In this document: one piece after another, positions 16,157 to 26,048 of the stretch
Numbering within the stretch: position 1 is the first letter of the stretch
Layout of the letters: each line of letters starts with the position of its first letter
Assembly (NCBI RefSeq): GCF_014174155.1
Contig: NZ_JABEQM010000004.1
Location: forward strand, 62,001-126,000
From: Gluconacetobacter tumulisoli
GTDB taxonomy: Bacteria > Pseudomonadota > Alphaproteobacteria > Acetobacterales > Acetobacteraceae
Direction of reading: 5' to 3'
DNA: 64,000 nt
Made by a program: the position numbers and the translations under genes
The notes under the pieces: generated by a model
Database searches by the model: none
Told to the model about the DNA's origin: nothing
What the model saw: only the letters and a program-made list of their open reading frames with translations

Positions 16157-18589
16157 TCAAAATTGCTGGCCGAAGCCAAAGCGGAGCAACTGGGTCCGGT
16201 CATGTTTCTGCTTCAGGACCGGAATACCCAGATCGATGTTGATCAAGCCGAACGGGCTTTTCCATGAGAAGCCGACACCGGTGCTGACACGCGGCGTCAG
16301 CGTATCGCCATAGACCGGGGTATAGCGCGGCATGTCGTTCAGGGAGGTATAGCGGTTCTTCACGCGCAGGCCGTCCAGTCCGCCCGCGTCCACGAAATAG
16401 CGTCCGCGAATACCCATGTCCGCACCCAGCGGCATCGGGAAATTCACCGTCGCCGACGCGGTGTAGAGGAACCGGCCACCGATGAAATCCTCCTGGGAAT
16501 GCATCGGATAGGTCACGCCGTTATAGGTATAGGCCGGAATACCCATGGTGCGCGGCCCGGCACCGCCATCGAGGAAGCCCCGCAGCGTATTACCGCCCAG
16601 ATAGAAATTGTCGATGATGTCGCTGCGTCCGCCGCCCCAGTTCGCCAGTTCGCCGGCGCCGCCGGTCAAGGCGACCGTCCAGTCATGATTGCCCATCAGA
16701 TCGTCGAGCGGAATGTAATAGGCCACGTCGACCTTGCCGCGGACATATTTCTCATTCCCGCCCAGACCGGCGAAATCGCCACCCAGACGCACGACATACC
16801 CGCTGTGCGGCTGCATCCGGTTGTCGCGCGTATCATAGGTCAGCGTGGTGCTGAGCTGCGACAGCAGCGACCAGCCCGTCTGGTCCAGAACGTACCATGA
16901 GGCGTCGCTGTAGGCATTGTCGACGTTTCGATCCGTCAGCGTATAGCTCCAGGACTGCGACAGGTGGTTGTTGTAGGCATATCCCATGCGCAGGCTGATG
17001 CCGTACCGTCCCTCGGAATAGTTCTGATAGGTCTGGTAGTTGTTCTCGATCGCGAAGATATCGACGCCCGCTACCAGGTTGCGGTTCAGAAAATACGGAT
17101 CGCTGACCGAGATATCCGCCTGGCGCTGGTAATAGGCCATCGTGCCGGAAATGCCGGCGTCGACGCCCGACCCCAGAAGATTGTGCTGCTTCAGGCCGAT
17201 ATTGCCCAGGATGCCGACGTCGGTCGAATAGCCGCCACCCAGCGAGAATTCGCCGGTCGGCTTCTCGACCACGTTGGCCGAAACGTTCACGCGATCCGGC
17301 GCCGATCCCGGGGACTGGTCCAGCGAGACCGAACTGAAGAAGCCAAGATCCTGCAGGATCGCCTTGGCATATTTCCGATCGGCCGGGGTGTACGGATCGC
17401 CCTCGGCCATCGGCAACTGGCGCCGGATGACCTTGTCCTGGGTGATCGTATTGCCGTTGATGTCGATGCGTTCGACATAAACGCGGGGTCCCTCGCTGAC
17501 ATCGAACAGCAGGTCGACGATCCGCTTTTCCGGATTCCGCGCGATTTCCGGACGCACCATGGCGAACGGATGGCCGTGCGCCTGGAGGATTTCCTCCATG
17601 TCCGTCGCGTTATGCTGAACGGCGGAGCCATCGTACCATTGATGGGCGAACAGCTCGATATATTTGCGCAGGGACGCCGCGCTGACATGCTTCAACGACG
17701 AACGGATGTTCATCCTGCCCAGACGGTACCGCGCGCCCTCCTCCATCGTGAAGGTGACGTAGAACGACTTGCGGTCGGGTGACAGTTCACCGGTCTGATT
17801 GCGGACCTGGAAATCGACGAAGCCGTTGCGCAGGTAGAAGCGGCGCAGCAGCTCGGCGTCGTATCTGATGCGTTCGGGATTATACTCGTCGGACGAGGCG
17901 AAGAACCGGTACCACGCCGTCTCCTTCGAGGACACGACCTGCGCCAGCCGGGCCTCGCTGAACGCATGGTTGCCGACGAACGAGATCTTCTTGATCAGCG
18001 TCTGCTGCGCCTCGTTGATCTGGAAGACCACGTCGACGCGGTTATGGGACAGGCGGATGATCTGCGGCGTCACCGTAGCCGCATAGCGCGCCTTCTCGGC
18101 ATACACGCCCAGGATCTTCTGGCGGTCGGCCGCCGTGATCTGTGTCGAGAACACGGCGCGGGGCCGCAGCGAGATGACCTTGCGCAGGTCCTCGTCCTTG
18201 GCCGCGTGATTGCCTTCGAACACGATTCGGTTGACGATCGGATTTTCGACCAGGCGCACCTGCAGGACATTGCCCGCGCGATGCAGCGTCACGTCCTTGA
18301 ACAGGCCGGTCGCATACAGGGTCTTGAGCGAACGGTCGAGCTGGTCCTGATTGAACGGATCGCCCGGCTGAACAACCATGTAAGACAGGACCGTGCTGGT
18401 CTCGATCCGGTCGTTGCCCTTGATATCGATGGATTCGATCATGCCGCCGGTGGGCGCATGGACGGGCGCCGCACGGCGTGCGGCCATACCGGAACGCGGT
18501 TTCGGGCCGTCCTGCGCCTCGGCGGTTCCGGCAAGAAAAACGGGTACGAGACAAACCGACGCAAGCAGCGCTGAACGTTTACTCGACAA
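16157..18589 (-). CDS. bamA: Outer membrane protein assembly factor BamA
   Basis: Central pore of the BAM complex, which inserts beta-barrel proteins in the outer membrane. Five POTRA repeats occupy about residues 45-390 (the first begins MIESIDIKGNDRIETSTVLS) and a 16-stranded barrel follows from about 420. The lid-loop motif appears as GGNTLRGFLDG (VRGF-like), and the protein ends with an aromatic residue, RFGFGQQF. I propose a TTG start at 18589: GGGGGAAG lies 6 bases upstream and the protein then begins with a normal signal peptide (SSKRSALLASVCLVPVFLAG). An ATG at 18655 would add 22 residues ahead of the signal peptide, which is less plausible. Confidence 0.94.
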   Translation of the reverse strand: MSSKRSALLASVCLVPVFLAGTAEAQDGPKPRSGMAARRAAPVHAPTGGMIESIDIKGNDRIETSTVLSYMVVQPGDPFNQDQLDRSLKTLYATGLFKDVTLHRAGNVLQVRLVENPIVNRIVFEGNHAAKDEDLRKVISLRPRAVFSTQITAADRQKILGVYAEKARYAATVTPQIIRLSHNRVDVVFQINEAQQTLIKKISFVGNHAFSEARLAQVVSSKETAWYRFFASSDEYNPERIRYDAELLRRFYLRNGFVDFQVRNQTGELSPDRKSFYVTFTMEEGARYRLGRMNIRSSLKHVSAASLRKYIELFAHQWYDGSAVQHNATDMEEILQAHGHPFAMVRPEIARNPEKRIVDLLFDVSEGPRVYVERIDINGNTITQDKVIRRQLPMAEGDPYTPADRKYAKAILQDLGFFSSVSLDQSPGSAPDRVNVSANVVEKPTGEFSLGGGYSTDVGILGNIGLKQHNLLGSGVDAGISGTMAYYQRQADISVSDPYFLNRNLVAGVDIFAIENNYQTYQNYSEGRYGISLRMGYAYNNHLSQSWSYTLTDRNVDNAYSDASWYVLDQTGWSLLSQLSTTLTYDTRDNRMQPHSGYVVRLGGDFAGLGGNEKYVRGKVDVAYYIPLDDLMGNHDWTVALTGGAGELANWGGGRSDIIDNFYLGGNTLRGFLDGGAGPRTMGIPAYTYNGVTYPMHSQEDFIGGRFLYTASATVNFPMPLGADMGIRGRYFVDAGGLDGLRVKNRYTSLNDMPRYTPVYGDTLTPRVSTGVGFSWKSPFGLINIDLGIPVLKQKHDRTQLLRFGFGQQF

Positions 18590-18743
18590 AATCGGCTTCC
18601 CCCAAACCAGACGCTCCGCAGACTCGACATACACCCGCGCGAATGGATTCGGCATGGCCCGCTGTCGATGATACCCGCTTGGCGGACGTATCCGAAATCC
18701 ACCCCGTCACGCAAGCACCTCTAGTGCGGTTCCGATGATGGCA

Positions 18744-19847
18744 TCATCCGGTCAGGGAAGCGACCCACCGAAACAGACCGAAATGTGACAGGTCATTGAA
18801 AGTCGAAAAAAGGAACAGGCCCGCGATCACCGCAAAACCGGCCTGGAAACTGACATCACGGACCCGGCGGGACACCGGCCGGCCCAGAATGGCCTCCAGG
18901 GCGTAGAAAACCAGCCGCCCACCATCCAGCACCGGGATCGGGAACAGATTGATCAGGCCCAGATTGATCGACAGCAGCGCCATGAAGGATACCAGGCTCG
19001 CCACCCCGTACTGGGCAACCTGCCCGGACATCTGGGCGATCCGCAGCGGGCCGCCCAGATCCTTGGCGCTGTGCTGCCCGGTGATCATCTGCCACAGTCC
19101 GGCCAGCGTCTGGACCGACAGGTGCCACGTCTCGTCCACCGCCGAGATGATCGCCCGCGGCAACGACAGCGGCTGACCGACGGTGGCGGTGAACATCACG
19201 CCCAGCTGCCCGCTCCGGTTGCCAGACTGATCCGTGACGGCGCCGATCGTCACCGGCAGGTCGATATCCCGGCCGGCCCGATGGACGGTAATGGCGGTCG
19301 TCGCCCCTGGTTCGGCCGCGATTCGGGACTGAATGTCGGCGACATTGGCCACCGCCCGGTCGCCGATCCGCACGATGACGTCGTCGGGCCGGATTCCCGC
19401 ATTCGCGGCCGCACTGCCGGCGACCACCTGACCCACCACGTTGCGGATCTCGGGACGGCCGCTGACGGCGAACAGCCCGGCGAACAGGACGATGGCCAGC
19501 AGGAAATTGAAGACCGGCCCGGCCACGATCACGATGGCGCGGGACAGCACGGGCTTGTCATGGAAGGTGCGGCCCGGCTGCCACGCCGCCATCTGCTCTG
19601 GCGTTGCGTCCTCGGGCCCCTCGAAGCCGTGCGGCTTCACATATCCGCCCAAGGGAACCGGGCACAGGCGCCATTCGGTGCCGACCTTGTCATGCCACCG
19701 CAGCAGCGGCCGGCCGAACCCGATCGAAAAGACCTCGACATGCACCCCGCGCCAGCGCGCGGCAAGATAGTGGCCGAGTTCATGGATGAAGACCAGAACC
19801 CCCAGTACCAGGGCAAAGGCAAGAACGGTCCGAATCAGATCGGGCAT
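18744..19847 (-). CDS. rseP: Site-2 intramembrane metalloprotease RseP
   Basis: Cleaves membrane-embedded regulators such as anti-sigma factors, and remnant signal peptides. The 367-residue protein has the zinc motif HELGH (22-26) inside the first membrane helix, one PDZ-like domain (about 120-215), and the third zinc ligand in NLFPIPVLDGG near 320, with four membrane segments. Only one PDZ domain is evident, as is common in alphaproteobacteria. It follows dxr by 49 bases and precedes bamA. Confidence 0.94.
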   Translation of the reverse strand: MPDLIRTVLAFALVLGVLVFIHELGHYLAARWRGVHVEVFSIGFGRPLLRWHDKVGTEWRLCPVPLGGYVKPHGFEGPEDATPEQMAAWQPGRTFHDKPVLSRAIVIVAGPVFNFLLAIVLFAGLFAVSGRPEIRNVVGQVVAGSAAANAGIRPDDVIVRIGDRAVANVADIQSRIAAEPGATTAITVHRAGRDIDLPVTIGAVTDQSGNRSGQLGVMFTATVGQPLSLPRAIISAVDETWHLSVQTLAGLWQMITGQHSAKDLGGPLRIAQMSGQVAQYGVASLVSFMALLSINLGLINLFPIPVLDGGRLVFYALEAILGRPVSRRVRDVSFQAGFAVIAGLFLFSTFNDLSHFGLFRWVASLTG

Positions 19848-19896
19848 AATGACGGGCTATCTCCTGATGATGGTCGTCCGGCCTATCCGGCGCGGA

Positions 19897-21054
19897 TCAG
19901 GCCGCGCGGGACGCCGTGCGCAGCCGGGCGGCGCGGCGTGCTTCCTCGTCCCATCGCAGCACGGCCTCCAGTGTGTCGGCCGCCTGATGCCCGATGGCCT
20001 GCATCACGTCCTCCACCACCCGCGCGATATCGAGGAAACCGATCGCGCCTGCCAGGAAGGCCTCGACCGCAATCTCATTCGCCGCGGAAAGGATAGTGGG
20101 GACGGCGCCCCCGGCACGCAAGGACTCGCGCGCCAGGCGCAGGGCGGGAAAGCGGGCTTCGTCGGGCTCTTCGAAATCCATCCGGCCCAGGGCGGCCAGG
20201 TCCAGGCGGGGCGACGTCGTCGCCATGCGACGGGGCCAGGCCAGCGTGTGGGCAATGGGAATGCGCATGTCGGCCGAGCCGAGCTGCGCCACGATACTGC
20301 CGTCCGTGTACTGCACCATGCCATGCACCACCGATTGCGGATGCACGACGACGCCGATCCGGTCCTCGGTCAGGTCGAACAACCGCGCGGCTTCGATCAC
20401 CTCCAGCCCCTTGTTGAACATCGTCGCCGAATCGATGGTGATCTTGGCGCCCATCGTCCAGGTCGGATGTCGCAGGGCGGCTTCGGGCGTCGCCTTCTCC
20501 ATTTCGGCCAGGGTGGCGCGACGGAAGGGCCCACCGGAGGCCGTCAGGACGATCTTCTCGATCCCGTCGACCTGCCGGTCGGCCAAGGACTGGAAGATCG
20601 CGTTATGTTCCGAATCGACCGGCAGAAGGGTCGCCCCCGCGTCGCGCACCGCACGCAGCATGACGTCGCCGGCGCAGACCAGCGCCTCCTTGTTCGCCAG
20701 CGCGACCGATCCGCCATTGCGGACGGCGGCCAGGGTGGGTTCCAGCCCGATGGCGCCGGTGATGGCCGCCATGGTCCAGTCGACCGGCAGCGCCGCCGCG
20801 TCGATCACCGCCTGCCGGCCGCCGGACACGTCGATATTCGTCCCGTCCAGCAGGGCCCGCAATTCCGGCAGCCGTGCCGCATCGGCGATCACCGCATGCG
20901 CGGCACCCAGCGCGCGCGCCTGCTCGGCCAGGCGGACCACATTGGTGCCGCCGACCAGGGCCGCGACCTGGAACCGCTCCGGCGCCTGCCGCAGCAAATC
21001 GACCGTGGAGCAGCCGATACTGCCGGTACTGCCTAGAACGGTGACTTTCTTCAT
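19897..21054 (-). CDS. dxr: 1-deoxy-D-xylulose 5-phosphate reductoisomerase
   Basis: Converts DXP to MEP with NADPH, the committed step of the non-mevalonate isoprenoid pathway. The 385-residue protein has the dinucleotide loop VTVLGSTGSIG (residues 4-14), then LANKEALVCAG, the metal/substrate region VDSEHNAIFQ, the loop TASGGPFR and TIDSATMFNKGLEVIEA. It sits between cdsA and rseP in the conserved frr-uppS-cdsA-dxr-rseP-bamA order; its product feeds UppS nearby. Confidence 0.96.
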   Translation of the reverse strand: MKKVTVLGSTGSIGCSTVDLLRQAPERFQVAALVGGTNVVRLAEQARALGAAHAVIADAARLPELRALLDGTNIDVSGGRQAVIDAAALPVDWTMAAITGAIGLEPTLAAVRNGGSVALANKEALVCAGDVMLRAVRDAGATLLPVDSEHNAIFQSLADRQVDGIEKIVLTASGGPFRRATLAEMEKATPEAALRHPTWTMGAKITIDSATMFNKGLEVIEAARLFDLTEDRIGVVVHPQSVVHGMVQYTDGSIVAQLGSADMRIPIAHTLAWPRRMATTSPRLDLAALGRMDFEEPDEARFPALRLARESLRAGGAVPTILSAANEIAVEAFLAGAIGFLDIARVVEDVMQAIGHQAADTLEAVLRWDEEARRAARLRTASRAA

Positions 21055-21090
21055 GCTTTCCTATTCCCTGATCGGTAAGCGACGATGCGT

Positions 21091-22026
21091 CTAAGACCCG
21101 CGCGATCCGGTGGCGACCGGTCCGGGCTGCCCCCCTGGAATCGCCAGCAGGGCCGAAACCAGGCCCGATGGCGTCACATACCAGAATGCGGCACCGCCCG
21201 CCGCCCCCAGCGACAGCAAGGCAGCCACCGGCGCCGCGACCAGGAGGCCGTCGAACCGGTCCAGCAACCCGCCATGGCCGGGGATCAGCGCGCCGGAATC
21301 CTTCACGCCGCGCGCACGCTTCAGCGCGCTTTCCGCCAGGTCGCCGATCTGGGCGGCGACGGCGGTCAGGCCGCCGAACAGCATGCCGCGCCACCAGTCG
21401 TCGGGCCAACGGCTGCCGGGCAACCCGCTCGACACCAATGCGAACACGGCCGTTCCGGCCAGCATCGCAAGGACCAGGCCACCGATCGACCCCGACCAGG
21501 TCTTGGCCGGCGAAATGGCGGGGGCGAGCTTCGGACCACCCAGAAGGCGCCCGACCAGATAGGCACCGCTGTCGCTGACGACGACGCAGGTGACGACGAA
21601 CAGCACCACGCCCGCGCCGGGAACCGTCATGTTCCGCAGCCACAGCAGCGATACGCCCGCACATCCGATGACTACCTGCCCCGCCCACAATGCCGGGCCG
21701 AAGACGAAACCGCCCGCCATCACCGCGAACGCCCCGCGCCAGTGCCCGCCCAGCGCCGCAGCCCCCGTCGCCAGCGGCCAGAGCAGGTACAGCACGCCGC
21801 GCCAGCGCGTCGGATACAGGGCGAACAGCCGCCCCCATTCCTGCGCCATGCCGGCCATGGCCAACAGAATCAGGACCGCATACGCAATGCCCCCGGCCCA
21901 GACGCACAGCCCCGCCACGGGCACCAGCACCGCCGCCGAGGCCAGACGGGCGCGCAGATCCTTCCAATTGCGTCCCGGCCGGGACTGAGGAGGGACCACG
22001 ACGGGATCAGACGGCAGGGCGGGCAC
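21091..22026 (-). CDS. cdsA: Phosphatidate cytidylyltransferase
   Basis: Makes CDP-diacylglycerol from phosphatidate and CTP, the precursor of all phospholipids. The integral membrane protein has about eight hydrophobic segments and the CDS signature near the C-terminus: SALKRARGVKDSG followed by IPGHGGLLDRFDG. The start is uncertain because the 5' end overlaps uppS: GTG at 22026 overlaps it by 20 bases, whereas an ATG at 22068 would overlap by 62. I chose the former, giving 311 residues. Confidence 0.92.
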   Translation of the reverse strand: MPALPSDPVVVPPQSRPGRNWKDLRARLASAAVLVPVAGLCVWAGGIAYAVLILLAMAGMAQEWGRLFALYPTRWRGVLYLLWPLATGAAALGGHWRGAFAVMAGGFVFGPALWAGQVVIGCAGVSLLWLRNMTVPGAGVVLFVVTCVVVSDSGAYLVGRLLGGPKLAPAISPAKTWSGSIGGLVLAMLAGTAVFALVSSGLPGSRWPDDWWRGMLFGGLTAVAAQIGDLAESALKRARGVKDSGALIPGHGGLLDRFDGLLVAAPVAALLSLGAAGGAAFWYVTPSGLVSALLAIPGGQPGPVATGSRGS

Positions 22027-22819
22027 CGAAACGCCTTTCACGACGGGCGAATGTTTCCAGCGCGGCATCGAAATGACACGCGTCGAAATCGGGCCAGAGC
22101 GTCTCGATGAAGATCAGTTCCGCATAAGCCGACTGCCACAATAGGAAATTCGACAGGCGACATTCGCCGCTGGTGCGGATGATCAGGTCGGGATCGGGAA
22201 TATCGGCCGTCAGCAGGAACCGGCTGAACAGGGTTTCATCCAGTTCGGCAGGGTCGATGGCGCCGCTGCGCGCCGCAAAGGCCAGCCGCTGGGCCGCCTG
22301 CACGATGTCCGCACGCCCCCCGTAGGACAGCGCCAGTACCAGGGTCAGCGTCGTATTGCCGGCCGTCTGCTCCTCGGCCCGGCGGGCCTCGTTCCGCACG
22401 TCGGGATCGAAACGGGACAGGTCGCCGATAACCCGGATGCGCACGCCTTCGCGACACAGTTCGGCGACCTTGTGCCGCAGGTAATACCGCAGCAGCGCCG
22501 TCAGATCGGCGACCTCGTCGGGCGTGCGCCGCCAGTTTTCCGAGGAGAACGCATATAATGTCAGGCAGCCGACCCCGCGCGTGATCGCCGCACGGATACA
22601 CCGGCGAACGGCCTCGGCCCCCGCGCGATGCCCTGCGACGCGCGGCAGGCCCCGCGCCGCGGCCCAGCGTCCGTTCCCATCCATGATCACCGCCACATGC
22701 GCCGGCAGGACGCGCGCGATGCGATTGCGATCCAGATCGGTAACGGTCGGACCCGCGACGGAATTTGCCCCCGGGATGCCATCCCCGGTCAGGCGACCGG
22801 GGGGGGAACTGACGGTCAC
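22007..22819 (-). CDS. uppS: Undecaprenyl pyrophosphate synthase (cis-prenyltransferase)
   Basis: Elongates farnesyl diphosphate with isopentenyl diphosphate to C55 undecaprenyl diphosphate, the carrier for peptidoglycan and LPS sugars. The 270-residue protein has the catalytic motif VAVIMDGNGRWAAARG (Asp47), GHRAGAEAVR, YAFSSENWRR and the C-terminal DLIIRTSGECRLSNFLLWQ. About 35 residues precede the conserved core. The start is GTG at 22819, 7 bases after the frr stop. Confidence 0.95.
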   Translation of the reverse strand: MTVSSPPGRLTGDGIPGANSVAGPTVTDLDRNRIARVLPAHVAVIMDGNGRWAAARGLPRVAGHRAGAEAVRRCIRAAITRGVGCLTLYAFSSENWRRTPDEVADLTALLRYYLRHKVAELCREGVRIRVIGDLSRFDPDVRNEARRAEEQTAGNTTLTLVLALSYGGRADIVQAAQRLAFAARSGAIDPAELDETLFSRFLLTADIPDPDLIIRTSGECRLSNFLLWQSAYAELIFIETLWPDFDACHFDAALETFARRERRFGARPAV

Positions 22820-22826
22820 GGCCGCG

Positions 22827-23393
22827 TCAGACCTGCTTGATCTCGCGTTCCTTGTCCGCGAGCATCTCGTCGATCCGCTTCACATACTGGTCCGTCAGCT
22901 TCTGGATCGCCTCGGACCAGACCTTCACATCGTCCTGGCTGATCTCGGTCTTCTTTTCGTACGCCTTCGTCTGGTCCATGCCGTCACGACGCACGCCGCG
23001 CACCGCGATCTTGGCGTTTTCGGAATATTTTCCAGCGGTGCGGGCCAGTTCGCTGCGGCGTTCCGCCGTCAGCTGCGGGATGGGAACACGCACGGTCTGC
23101 CCGTCCGCCGCCGGGTTCAGCCCCAGGCCACCATCGCGGATCGCCCGTTCCACCGCGCCGACCAGGGACCGGTCCCAGACCTGCACCGTCAGCATCCGCG
23201 CCTCGGGCACCGCGATCGAGCCGACCTGCGTCAACGGCACCTCGCCGCCATAGGCCTCGACACGCACCGGCTCCAGCAGCGCGGGGCTGGCCCGGCCCGA
23301 GCGCAGGCCCGCGAAATCCCGGCGCAGGCTTTCCAAGGCGCCGTCCATGCGACGCGTCAAATCCTCCAGCAATGTCTTCTGATCAGCAGCCAC
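22827..23393 (-). CDS. frr: Ribosome recycling factor
   Basis: Splits post-termination ribosomes together with EF-G. The 188-residue protein matches the family length and shows [19 protein letters not shown], then [14 protein letters not shown] and [17 protein letters not shown] chose GTG at 23393 because GGGAGG lies 6 bases before it; upstream codons in the same frame carry no ribosome site. It follows pyrH by 78 bases, the typical pyrH-frr pair. Confidence 0.95.
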   Translation of the reverse strand: MAADQKTLLEDLTRRMDGALESLRRDFAGLRSGRASPALLEPVRVEAYGGEVPLTQVGSIAVPEARMLTVQVWDRSLVGAVERAIRDGGLGLNPAADGQTVRVPIPQLTAERRSELARTAGKYSENAKIAVRGVRRDGMDQTKAYEKKTEISQDDVKVWSEAIQKLTDQYVKRIDEMLADKEREIKQV

Positions 23394-23471
23394 AATGGCC
23401 CTCCCATACGCAACGGGCGACGCGCCTGCGGCCACCCAATCCAATCACGATGTCCGGCGTTGCCGGCGCGC

Positions 23472-24212
23472 TCAGTCCGCTTCGACGATTCGGGTAAACA
23501 GCCCCTCGCCCCGCATCACCTGCGGGAACGCGCCAGGCGCATGAATGTTGAACACCACGATCGGCAGGCGATTCTCCCGCGCCAGGCTGATGGCGGCGGC
23601 ATCCATCACATGCAGGTCCTTGGCCAGGACATCCAGGTAGGTCAGCCTGTCATAGCGCGTCGCGTTCGGATCCTTGCGCGGATCCGCCGAATAGACGCCG
23701 TCAACCTGCGTTCCCTTCAGCAGGGCGTTGCAGTCCATTTCCGCGGCCCGCAGGGCGGCGGCCGTGTCGGTGGTGAAGAACGGGTTTCCGGTCCCGGCGG
23801 CGAAGATGACGACGCGGCCCTTTTCCATATGACGCACCGCCCGGCGGCGGATATAGGGCTCGGCCACCGAGGACATGTGGATCGCCGACATCACGCGGGT
23901 CGGCACCCCATGGCGTTCCAGGGCGTTCTGCACCATCAGCGCATTGATGACGGTCGCCAGCATGCCCGCATAATCGCCCTGCGCCCGGTCCATGCCGCGG
24001 GCCGCGGCCGCGACGCCGCGAAAGATATTGCCGCCGCCGATCACCAGGCAGACTTCGACGCCCGAACGCGCGACCTCGGCCACGTCGGCGGCGATGGTGT
24101 CGACCATGTTGGGATCGATGCCGTACGCGCCGTCACCCATCAGGGCCTCGCCCGACACCTTCAGCAGGACGCGCCGATAGCCGAGGGCCGAGTCTGGTGC
24201 TTGATCTGTCAT
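23472..24212 (-). CDS. pyrH: UMP kinase
   Basis: Phosphorylates UMP to UDP; hexameric amino-acid-kinase fold, regulated by GTP and UTP in the family. The 246-residue protein has [12 protein letters not shown], then [13 protein letters not shown], and [16 protein letters not shown]; the nucleotide region is [16 protein letters not shown] chose ATG at 24212 ([12 protein letters not shown]); eleven extra codons upstream are not supported. First gene of the pyrH-frr-uppS-cdsA-dxr block, with a promoter-like sequence upstream. Confidence 0.95.
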   Translation of the reverse strand: MTDQAPDSALGYRRVLLKVSGEALMGDGAYGIDPNMVDTIAADVAEVARSGVEVCLVIGGGNIFRGVAAAARGMDRAQGDYAGMLATVINALMVQNALERHGVPTRVMSAIHMSSVAEPYIRRRAVRHMEKGRVVIFAAGTGNPFFTTDTAAALRAAEMDCNALLKGTQVDGVYSADPRKDPNATRYDRLTYLDVLAKDLHVMDAAAISLARENRLPIVVFNIHAPGAFPQVMRGEGLFTRIVEAD

Positions 24213-24284
24213 GGGGCCCCCGGGAACAGGAAGATGAATGAACACAAGGGAAATCCAGATTGGGACCTCACCCGTGAAGACCCT

Positions 24285-24311
24285 CTTATATCCGGTTGGG
24301 GCACGTCACAA
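24285..24311 (-). promoter_or_regulatory. Candidate promoter of the pyrH-frr-uppS operon
   Basis: On the minus strand a good -10 box TATAAG (24290-24285) follows TTGTGA (24311-24306) with a 15-base spacer; shifting the -35 two bases upstream gives GCTTGT with 17. It lies about 73 bases before the pyrH start and in the only sizeable gap between era and pyrH. The -35 is weak. Confidence 0.45.
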
Positions 24312-24342
24312 GCACGGTGATCGCCCCATCCGTCCCCCTGCA

Positions 24343-25236
24343 TCAGGAGGCGTCGTCCAGGCCGATGGCGCGCAGCCGCGCCCGTTCCTCGTCCCAGCCT
24401 GCGCGTTCCTTCACGTTCAGGAACAGATGGCACGTCCGGCCCAGGAGACGCGAAAGATCCTTGCGCGCCTTTTCCCCGATCTCCCGGATCCGGCTGCCCT
24501 TTTCCCCGATCAGGATTGCCTTGTGGCCAGCCCGCGCGACATAGATCGTGACCTCGATGCGAACCGATCCGTCCGGCTGTTCGCGGTAGGTCTCGGTCTC
24601 GGCCGTCGCGGCATAGGGCACTTCTTCGTGTGTCTGCAGGAAAATCTGCTCCCGTACCAATTCGGCCGCCAGCAGCCGGTCGGGCAGGTCCGTCAGGTCA
24701 TCCTCTGGATACAGATAGGGCCCGGGCGGCAGGGCTTCGGCCAGGGCCTTCAGCAGGTCCTCGACACCGTCGCCGGATCGGGCGCTGACCATGAAGACAT
24801 GGTCCACGGGCAACAGCGTCGACAATTCGGCAGTCAGCGGCAGCAGGGCCTGCCGATCCACCAGGTCGGTCTTGTTCAGCACCAGCCAGACCTTGCGCCT
24901 CGACTTCGCCAGTTGTTCGACGATCGCGCGAAGCGATTCGGTTACGCCGCGACGGGCATCGACCAGAAGCAGGGTGATGTCCGCGTCCTCAGACCCCGTC
25001 CAGGCGGCCGCGACCATCGCGCGGTCCAGCTTGCGCCGGGGCTGGAAGATGCCGGGGGTGTCGACCAGCAGGATCTGGCTGGTCCCGCGCATCAGGATGC
25101 CGAGCACGCGAAAGCGGGTCGTCTGGGCCTTGGGGCTGACGATGGACAGCTTCGCGCCAGCCATCCGGTTCAGCAGCGTCGATTTTCCGGCGTTCGGCGC
25201 CCCGACGATGGCCACGAAGCCGCAGCGGGTTGTCAT
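24343..25236 (-). CDS. era: GTPase Era
   Basis: Binds 16S rRNA near its 3' end and GTP; needed for 30S maturation. The 297-residue protein has G1 GAPNAGKST (12-20), G2/G3 region with KAQTTR and DTPGIF, G4 NKTD, and the C-terminal KH domain with IEVTIYVARAGHKAILIG. I chose ATG at 25236 (MTTRCGFVAIVG) and rejected 85 further upstream codons that overlap rnc out of frame. It follows rnc by 71 bases in the conserved lepB-rnc-era order. Confidence 0.95.
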   Translation of the reverse strand: MTTRCGFVAIVGAPNAGKSTLLNRMAGAKLSIVSPKAQTTRFRVLGILMRGTSQILLVDTPGIFQPRRKLDRAMVAAAWTGSEDADITLLLVDARRGVTESLRAIVEQLAKSRRKVWLVLNKTDLVDRQALLPLTAELSTLLPVDHVFMVSARSGDGVEDLLKALAEALPPGPYLYPEDDLTDLPDRLLAAELVREQIFLQTHEEVPYAATAETETYREQPDGSVRIEVTIYVARAGHKAILIGEKGSRIREIGEKARKDLSRLLGRTCHLFLNVKERAGWDEERARLRAIGLDDAS

Positions 25237-25307
25237 GTCACTTGTTCCTTCTGGCGGGGCGTCCGGTGGAACCGTCCTGCCCGGGCCATTTCCGTCAAAA
25301 CTGTCTG

Positions 25308-26048
25308 TTATCCGAACTGTCGCAGCAGGTCGGCGGCGGCGGCGCTTTCGGCCACGCGCTTGCTGCCGGCCACACCTTCGGCCGACAGGCCGGCCGCCGT
25401 CACCGCGATGACGAAGCGCGGCGCATGCGACGGACCGTCGACCTGCACCGTCCGGTAGGACGGCAGGGGCAGTCCCCGCGCCAGGACCCATTCCTGCAAC
25501 GCGGTCTTGGGATCCTTGGGCGGCTGGGCCTGCGCCACGATGGCGTCGTTCCAGGCCCCGCGCACGAAGCCCCGCGCGGGTTCCAGCCCGCCATCCAGAT
25601 AGACTGCCCCCAGGATCGCCTCTACCGCGTCGGCCAGGACGTTCGCCATCTGCCGCACGCCGGCCCGGGCCTCGTGCTCGGCCACGTCAAGCGCCTGCGG
25701 CAGTTCCATCGCCTCGGCAATCCCGGCCAGGACCGGACGGGACACCAGATGGGCATGGCGCGGCCCCAGCGCACCTTCCTGTTCGTCGGGAAAGCGTTCC
25801 AGCAGCCATTCCGCCATCAGCAGGCCCAGGACCCGGTCGCCGATGAATTCCAGGCGTTCGTTCGAACCGACGCCGCGGCGGGCGGCGGGCTGGCGGGCGC
25901 GCCGCGCGACCCCGCCATTACGCTGATGGGCCGCCGAACGATGGGTCAGGGCTTCACGCAGCAGGTCGGACCGGCGAAAGCGATAGCCGATGCGGGCCTG
26001 CACGGCCGAGAGCAGATCGCCACCGCCATCCGGCGCGCTGTCGTTCAT
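25308..26048 (-). CDS. rnc: Ribonuclease III
   Basis: Cleaves double-stranded RNA in rRNA processing and mRNA turnover. The signature NERLEFIGDRVLGL (63-76) holds acidic metal ligands Glu67 and Asp71; a second acidic cluster is in VLADAVEAILGAVYLDGG. The dsRNA-binding domain covers about 175-246 with TALQEWVLARGLPLPSY. Between ALTHRS and NERLEF there is an Arg/Ala-rich insertion of roughly 12-15 residues compared with typical bacterial RNase III. ATG at 26048 overlaps the lepB stop in ATGA, so translation is coupled. 246 residues. Confidence 0.94.
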   Translation of the reverse strand: MNDSAPDGGGDLLSAVQARIGYRFRRSDLLREALTHRSAAHQRNGGVARRARQPAARRGVGSNERLEFIGDRVLGLLMAEWLLERFPDEQEGALGPRHAHLVSRPVLAGIAEAMELPQALDVAEHEARAGVRQMANVLADAVEAILGAVYLDGGLEPARGFVRGAWNDAIVAQAQPPKDPKTALQEWVLARGLPLPSYRTVQVDGPSHAPRFVIAVTAAGLSAEGVAGSKRVAESAAAADLLRQFG

